The notes beneath the pieces were generated by a model. That model saw nothing but the letters and a program-made list of their open reading frames with translations, made no database searches and had not been told where the DNA came from. Made by a program: the position numbers and the translations under genes. Shown piece after piece: positions 61,504 to 64,000 of a stretch of 64,000 bases of DNA. The DNA is from Anoxynatronum sp033549305 (GTDB lineage: Bacteria > Bacillota > Clostridia > Peptostreptococcales > Tindalliaceae): assembly GCA_033549305.1 (NCBI GenBank), contig JAWSUV010000001.1, forward strand, positions 23,708 to 87,707, written 5' to 3'. Position 1 is the stretch's first letter; each line of letters begins with the position of its first letter.

Positions 61504-62002
61504 TTATTCTTTTGAGTTGTCCGATGCAGCATCATCTGAAGTTTCATCTTCCTCCGGGAGCATGATGTCCGTGAACAAAATGCCATTTAAATGATCCACT
61601 TCATGACAAATCGCCCTGGCAAGTAATCCTTCTGCGTTCAACTCAAAAACATCTCCCTCACGATTCTGAGCGCTGACTGTCAGCTTTTCAGGGCGCATCA
61701 CTTTTCCGCTTTGATCCGGCAAACTGAGGCATCCTTCGATGCCACACTGTTCACCTTCGGTTTCCAGGATCACCGGATTGATGTACTCGATGACGCCTTC
61801 CCCCACATCTGTAATGATCACGCGCTTTAGCACGCCTACCTGCGGTGCTGCCAAACCAACGCCATCAGCCGCTGCCATGGTTTCAATNNNNNNNNNNCAT
61901 GTCATCCAGAAGAATGTGGACACGCCGATTAATATCGGTCACATCGCGGGATTTTTTTCTGAGTATCGGATCATCATCTGTCCGAATGATTCTAATAGCC
62001 AT
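61504..62002 (-). CDS. def: Peptide deformylase, interrupted by a 10-N assembly gap
   Basis: The gene is visible on both sides of the N run at 61888-61897. The 5' part encodes 35 residues ending LLDDM. The 3' part begins IETMAAADGVGLAAPQVG and continues with EGCLSLP and CHEVDHLNG, the three deformylase motifs with Cys and His metal ligands. Taken literally the 10 N shift the frame by one base. Removing them joins LLDDM to IETM, the normal family sequence, giving 162 residues. It removes the formyl group from new proteins. AAAGGAAG precedes the ATG. Confidence 0.92.
61888..61897. other. Assembly gap of ten N
   Basis: Ten ambiguous bases lie inside def, where flanking coding sequence joins in frame if they are deleted. 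Confidence 0.98.
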
Positions 62003-62035
62003 CTTTCAACTTCCTTTCCACGTTTGTATACCTCT

Positions 62036-64000
62036 TTATTGAATAAATCGGGGATCCGGATCAATGACAACTGTCATTTCTGCTGGGATCTGCTGTTCTT
62101 TCTTATCCACCAGTAAATATTTGACCATTTTTTTCAGGAAAGAAAAGGACACGCCGGCTGTCTTTAGCAATAATGTATACCGGTAACGGTTTTCCACTTT
62201 GTTTACCAGCGCCGGTCCTGGTTCCAAAACGATGTCCTTAATTGATGAATAGTGATGCTCTTCCAGCATATAGGCCATTCCCCGGGCAATTTTCACGGCT
62301 GTTTCGCCGACTTGTCTTTCATCTGGTCCAGTGAACGTGACCTGCATCAGCCGTGTAAAGGGAGGATAATGAAATTGGCTGCGCAGCTGAATTTCCAGGT
62401 GATAAAATCGTTCATAATCCTGGTGAGCCGCTAAATCTACAGCATAGTGCTCAGGCTGGTAGGTCTGCAATACCACTTTCCCTGCTGCCGCTCCCCTGCC
62501 AGCGCGGCCTGCCACCTGGGTAATCAGTTGAAAGGTCCGTTCAGATGCCCTGAAATCCGGCAGATTAAGGGATGTGTCAGCCAGCAGAATTCCCACCAGC
62601 GTTACGTTGGGAAAATCCAGTCCTTTGGCAATCATTTGGGTGCCGATAAGAATATCCACCGACTTGGTGGCAAACTGTTCCAGAATAGCCTGGTGTGATC
62701 CCTTTAACCTGGTGGCATCCTGATCCATGCGCATAATGGTATTCTCAGGAAATAATGACTTCAGTGTTTCTTCCGCCCGTTGTGTGCCGGCGCCTTGATA
62801 AGCCAGCGGCCGTTCACATTCTGGACAGTGTTCGGGTGTTGCATGCTGTGTTCCACAATAATGGCATTTCAGGACTTTTTCTTTTTTATGCCATTTCATA
62901 GTGATGTCACAGTGTTCACATTGAATGACATGACCACAGTGAAGGCAGTTCACATAAGTGGCAAAGGCTCTCCTGTTCAAGAGCAATATTGCCTGATGCC
63001 CCTGACCCAGGCAATCCCTCAATGAGTCCACCAGCGGTTTGCTGAAAAGAGTGCAATTTCCATGGCGTACTTCATCACGAAGATCAACAATGGTTACTTC
63101 CGGTAAAAAACCGCCCGTGGCACGTTCTTTCAATTGAACCAGTTTCATCTCATGGTGAAGTGCCCTGTGATAGACTTCCACGGAAGGAGTTGCAGATCCC
63201 AATACTAACTGCGCTTTTTCAAGGCGGCTGCGCAACAGGGCAATTTCATGGGCGTGATAACGGGGAGATTGTTCGGATTTATATGTGCTCTCATGCTCTT
63301 CATCGATGATAATCATCCCTAAGTCACGACAGGGAGCAAAAATCGCTGACCGGGGGCCAATGATGATCCGCGCTTCTCCACTGCGGATCCGATGCCATTC
63401 ATCCAGTCTTTCGCCCTCAGACAAGTGGCTGTGAAGAACCGCCACCTGGTCACCAAACCGCCCCCGAAATCGCTGCACCATTTGCGGTGTCAGGGATATT
63501 TCGGGAACCAGCATAATGCTGTCACGGTTATTGCTCAGGGTTTCTTTGATCAATTGCATATAAACTTCAGTTTTACCACTACCGGTAATACCATGCAACA
63601 GCACCTCCTGGGACGGTTTGTGCTTCCAGTGACGATGTATGTCTTCGATCACAAGTGCCTGTTCCTGACTGAGAGTGGGTTCGGGGTAATCAATGCGTTG
63701 AAGGGTTGCTAAGGGATCGCGTCTGTCTGATTCTTCCTGAATAATCACGTAACCCTTCTTCGCCAAAGCCATGACAGAAGAACGCCCTGCGCCTGCCGTG
63801 TCCATAAGTTTCTTGAGCGGCATTTTCGGTGAATCCGCTAAACAGCATAGAATTCTCTGCTGCACCGGTGCTCCGGTTAATCCCTGCGCCTGTGTCAGTC
63901 CATCACTCGGAGATCCTGCCAGCTGCACCATCGTCTTTTTCTTTTGACCGGCCCGATGACTGGGGACAAAACACCGGATGGCTTCGATGGAGCGGCAAAA
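62036..64000 (-). CDS. priA: Primosomal replication-restart helicase PriA (5' end outside window)
   Basis: 654 codons are visible and the frame stays open to base 64000, where the N-terminal DNA-binding domain continues (RCFVPSHRAGQ). A winged helix, helicase motif I (HGITGSGKTEVYM), DEEH (IIIDEEHES) and GSATPS are present. A zinc-binding region with CLHCGH, CEHC, CHYC and CPEC follows, then the C-terminal helicase motifs TQMIAKGLDFPNV and QVAGRAGRG. It reloads the replisome at stalled forks. It precedes def, the usual order. Confidence 0.97.
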   Translation of the reverse strand, partial: FCRSIEAIRCFVPSHRAGQKKKTMVQLAGSPSDGLTQAQGLTGAPVQQRILCCLADSPKMPLKKLMDTAGAGRSSVMALAKKGYVIIQEESDRRDPLATLQRIDYPEPTLSQEQALVIEDIHRHWKHKPSQEVLLHGITGSGKTEVYMQLIKETLSNNRDSIMLVPEISLTPQMVQRFRGRFGDQVAVLHSHLSEGERLDEWHRIRSGEARIIIGPRSAIFAPCRDLGMIIIDEEHESTYKSEQSPRYHAHEIALLRSRLEKAQLVLGSATPSVEVYHRALHHEMKLVQLKERATGGFLPEVTIVDLRDEVRHGNCTLFSKPLVDSLRDCLGQGHQAILLLNRRAFATYVNCLHCGHVIQCEHCDITMKWHKKEKVLKCHYCGTQHATPEHCPECERPLAYQGAGTQRAEETLKSLFPENTIMRMDQDATRLKGSHQAILEQFATKSVDILIGTQMIAKGLDFPNVTLVGILLADTSLNLPDFRASERTFQLITQVAGRAGRGAAAGKVVLQTYQPEHYAVDLAAHQDYERFYHLEIQLRSQFHYPPFTRLMQVTFTGPDERQVGETAVKIARGMAYMLEEHHYSSIKDIVLEPGPALVNKVENRYRYTLLLKTAGVSFSFLKKMVKYLLVDKKEQQIPAEMTVVIDPDPRFIQ

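Noticed and set aside
1..64000. Mobile elements, CRISPR arrays, tRNA or rRNA genes
   Set aside because: No transposase, integrase, regular repeat-spacer array or cloverleaf was seen; neighbouring genes are all conserved core genes in expected order.

Overview
The window is a stretch of core bacterial chromosome from a low-to-mid GC Firmicute, most likely a member of the Clostridia. The evidence is the gene order (ftsK, pnp, rpsO, nusA-infB, polC, codY, smc, prkC, priA), strong GGAGG ribosome-binding sites, canonical sigma-A promoters, the Gram-positive replicase PolC, and the regulators CodY and FapR. The order resembles anaerobic alkaliphilic clostridia of the Alkaliphilus/Tindallia/Anoxynatronum type, but that finer placement is an inference. 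Nearly every gene is on the minus strand, so transcription runs from position 64000 toward 1. Only tmcAL and rpmB are on the plus strand. I saw no insertion sequence, prophage, CRISPR array, tRNA or rRNA.

Layout in the direction of transcription. (a) 64000-51600: priA, def, fmt, a DUF116 protein, a zinc membrane peptidase, rsmB, rlmN, prpC, prkC, rsgA, rpe, thiN. These cover replication restart, processing and modification for translation, PASTA-kinase signalling, and 30S assembly. (b) 51570-44260: plus-strand rpmB faces a divergent promoter for yloU-fakA, followed by rsmD, coaD, a coiled-coil protein, plus-strand tmcAL, ackA and the yceD-like/rpmF pair. (c) 43950-36990: fapR, plsX, rnc, smc, ftsY behind a FapR operator. 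(d) 36940-32800: ylxM, ffh, rpsP, khpA, rimM, trmD, rplS, covering the signal recognition particle and ribosome assembly. (e) 32780-25200: rbgA, rnhB, yraN, comM-like, dprA, topA, codY. (f) 25180-12050: a PilZ protein, rpsB, tsf, pyrH, frr, a 62-residue unknown, uppS, cdsA, dxr, rseP, ispG, polC. (g) 12070-1: rimP, nusA, ylxR, ylxQ, infB, rbfA, nrnA, truB, ribF, rpsO, pnp, an M16 peptidase and the first 89 codons of an FtsK/SpoIIIE translocase.

I found no wholly new multi-gene system. The signals worth attention are regulatory and organisational. They are a near-consensus FapR operator placed to control rnc-smc-ftsY as well as lipid genes, a candidate CodY autoregulatory site, and structured leaders before rpsB, rpsO, rplS and rimP. 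A palindrome fills the spacer of the rpsB promoter, and a small uncharacterised gene sits between frr and uppS. The codY-rpsB interval holds a lone PilZ gene where Bacillus subtilis carries the flagellar operon. A 10-N assembly gap in def most likely hides no real sequence.

Many start codons were reassigned from Shine-Dalgarno spacing, and several are GTG or TTG. Nine gene pairs overlap by ATGA and are probably translationally coupled.
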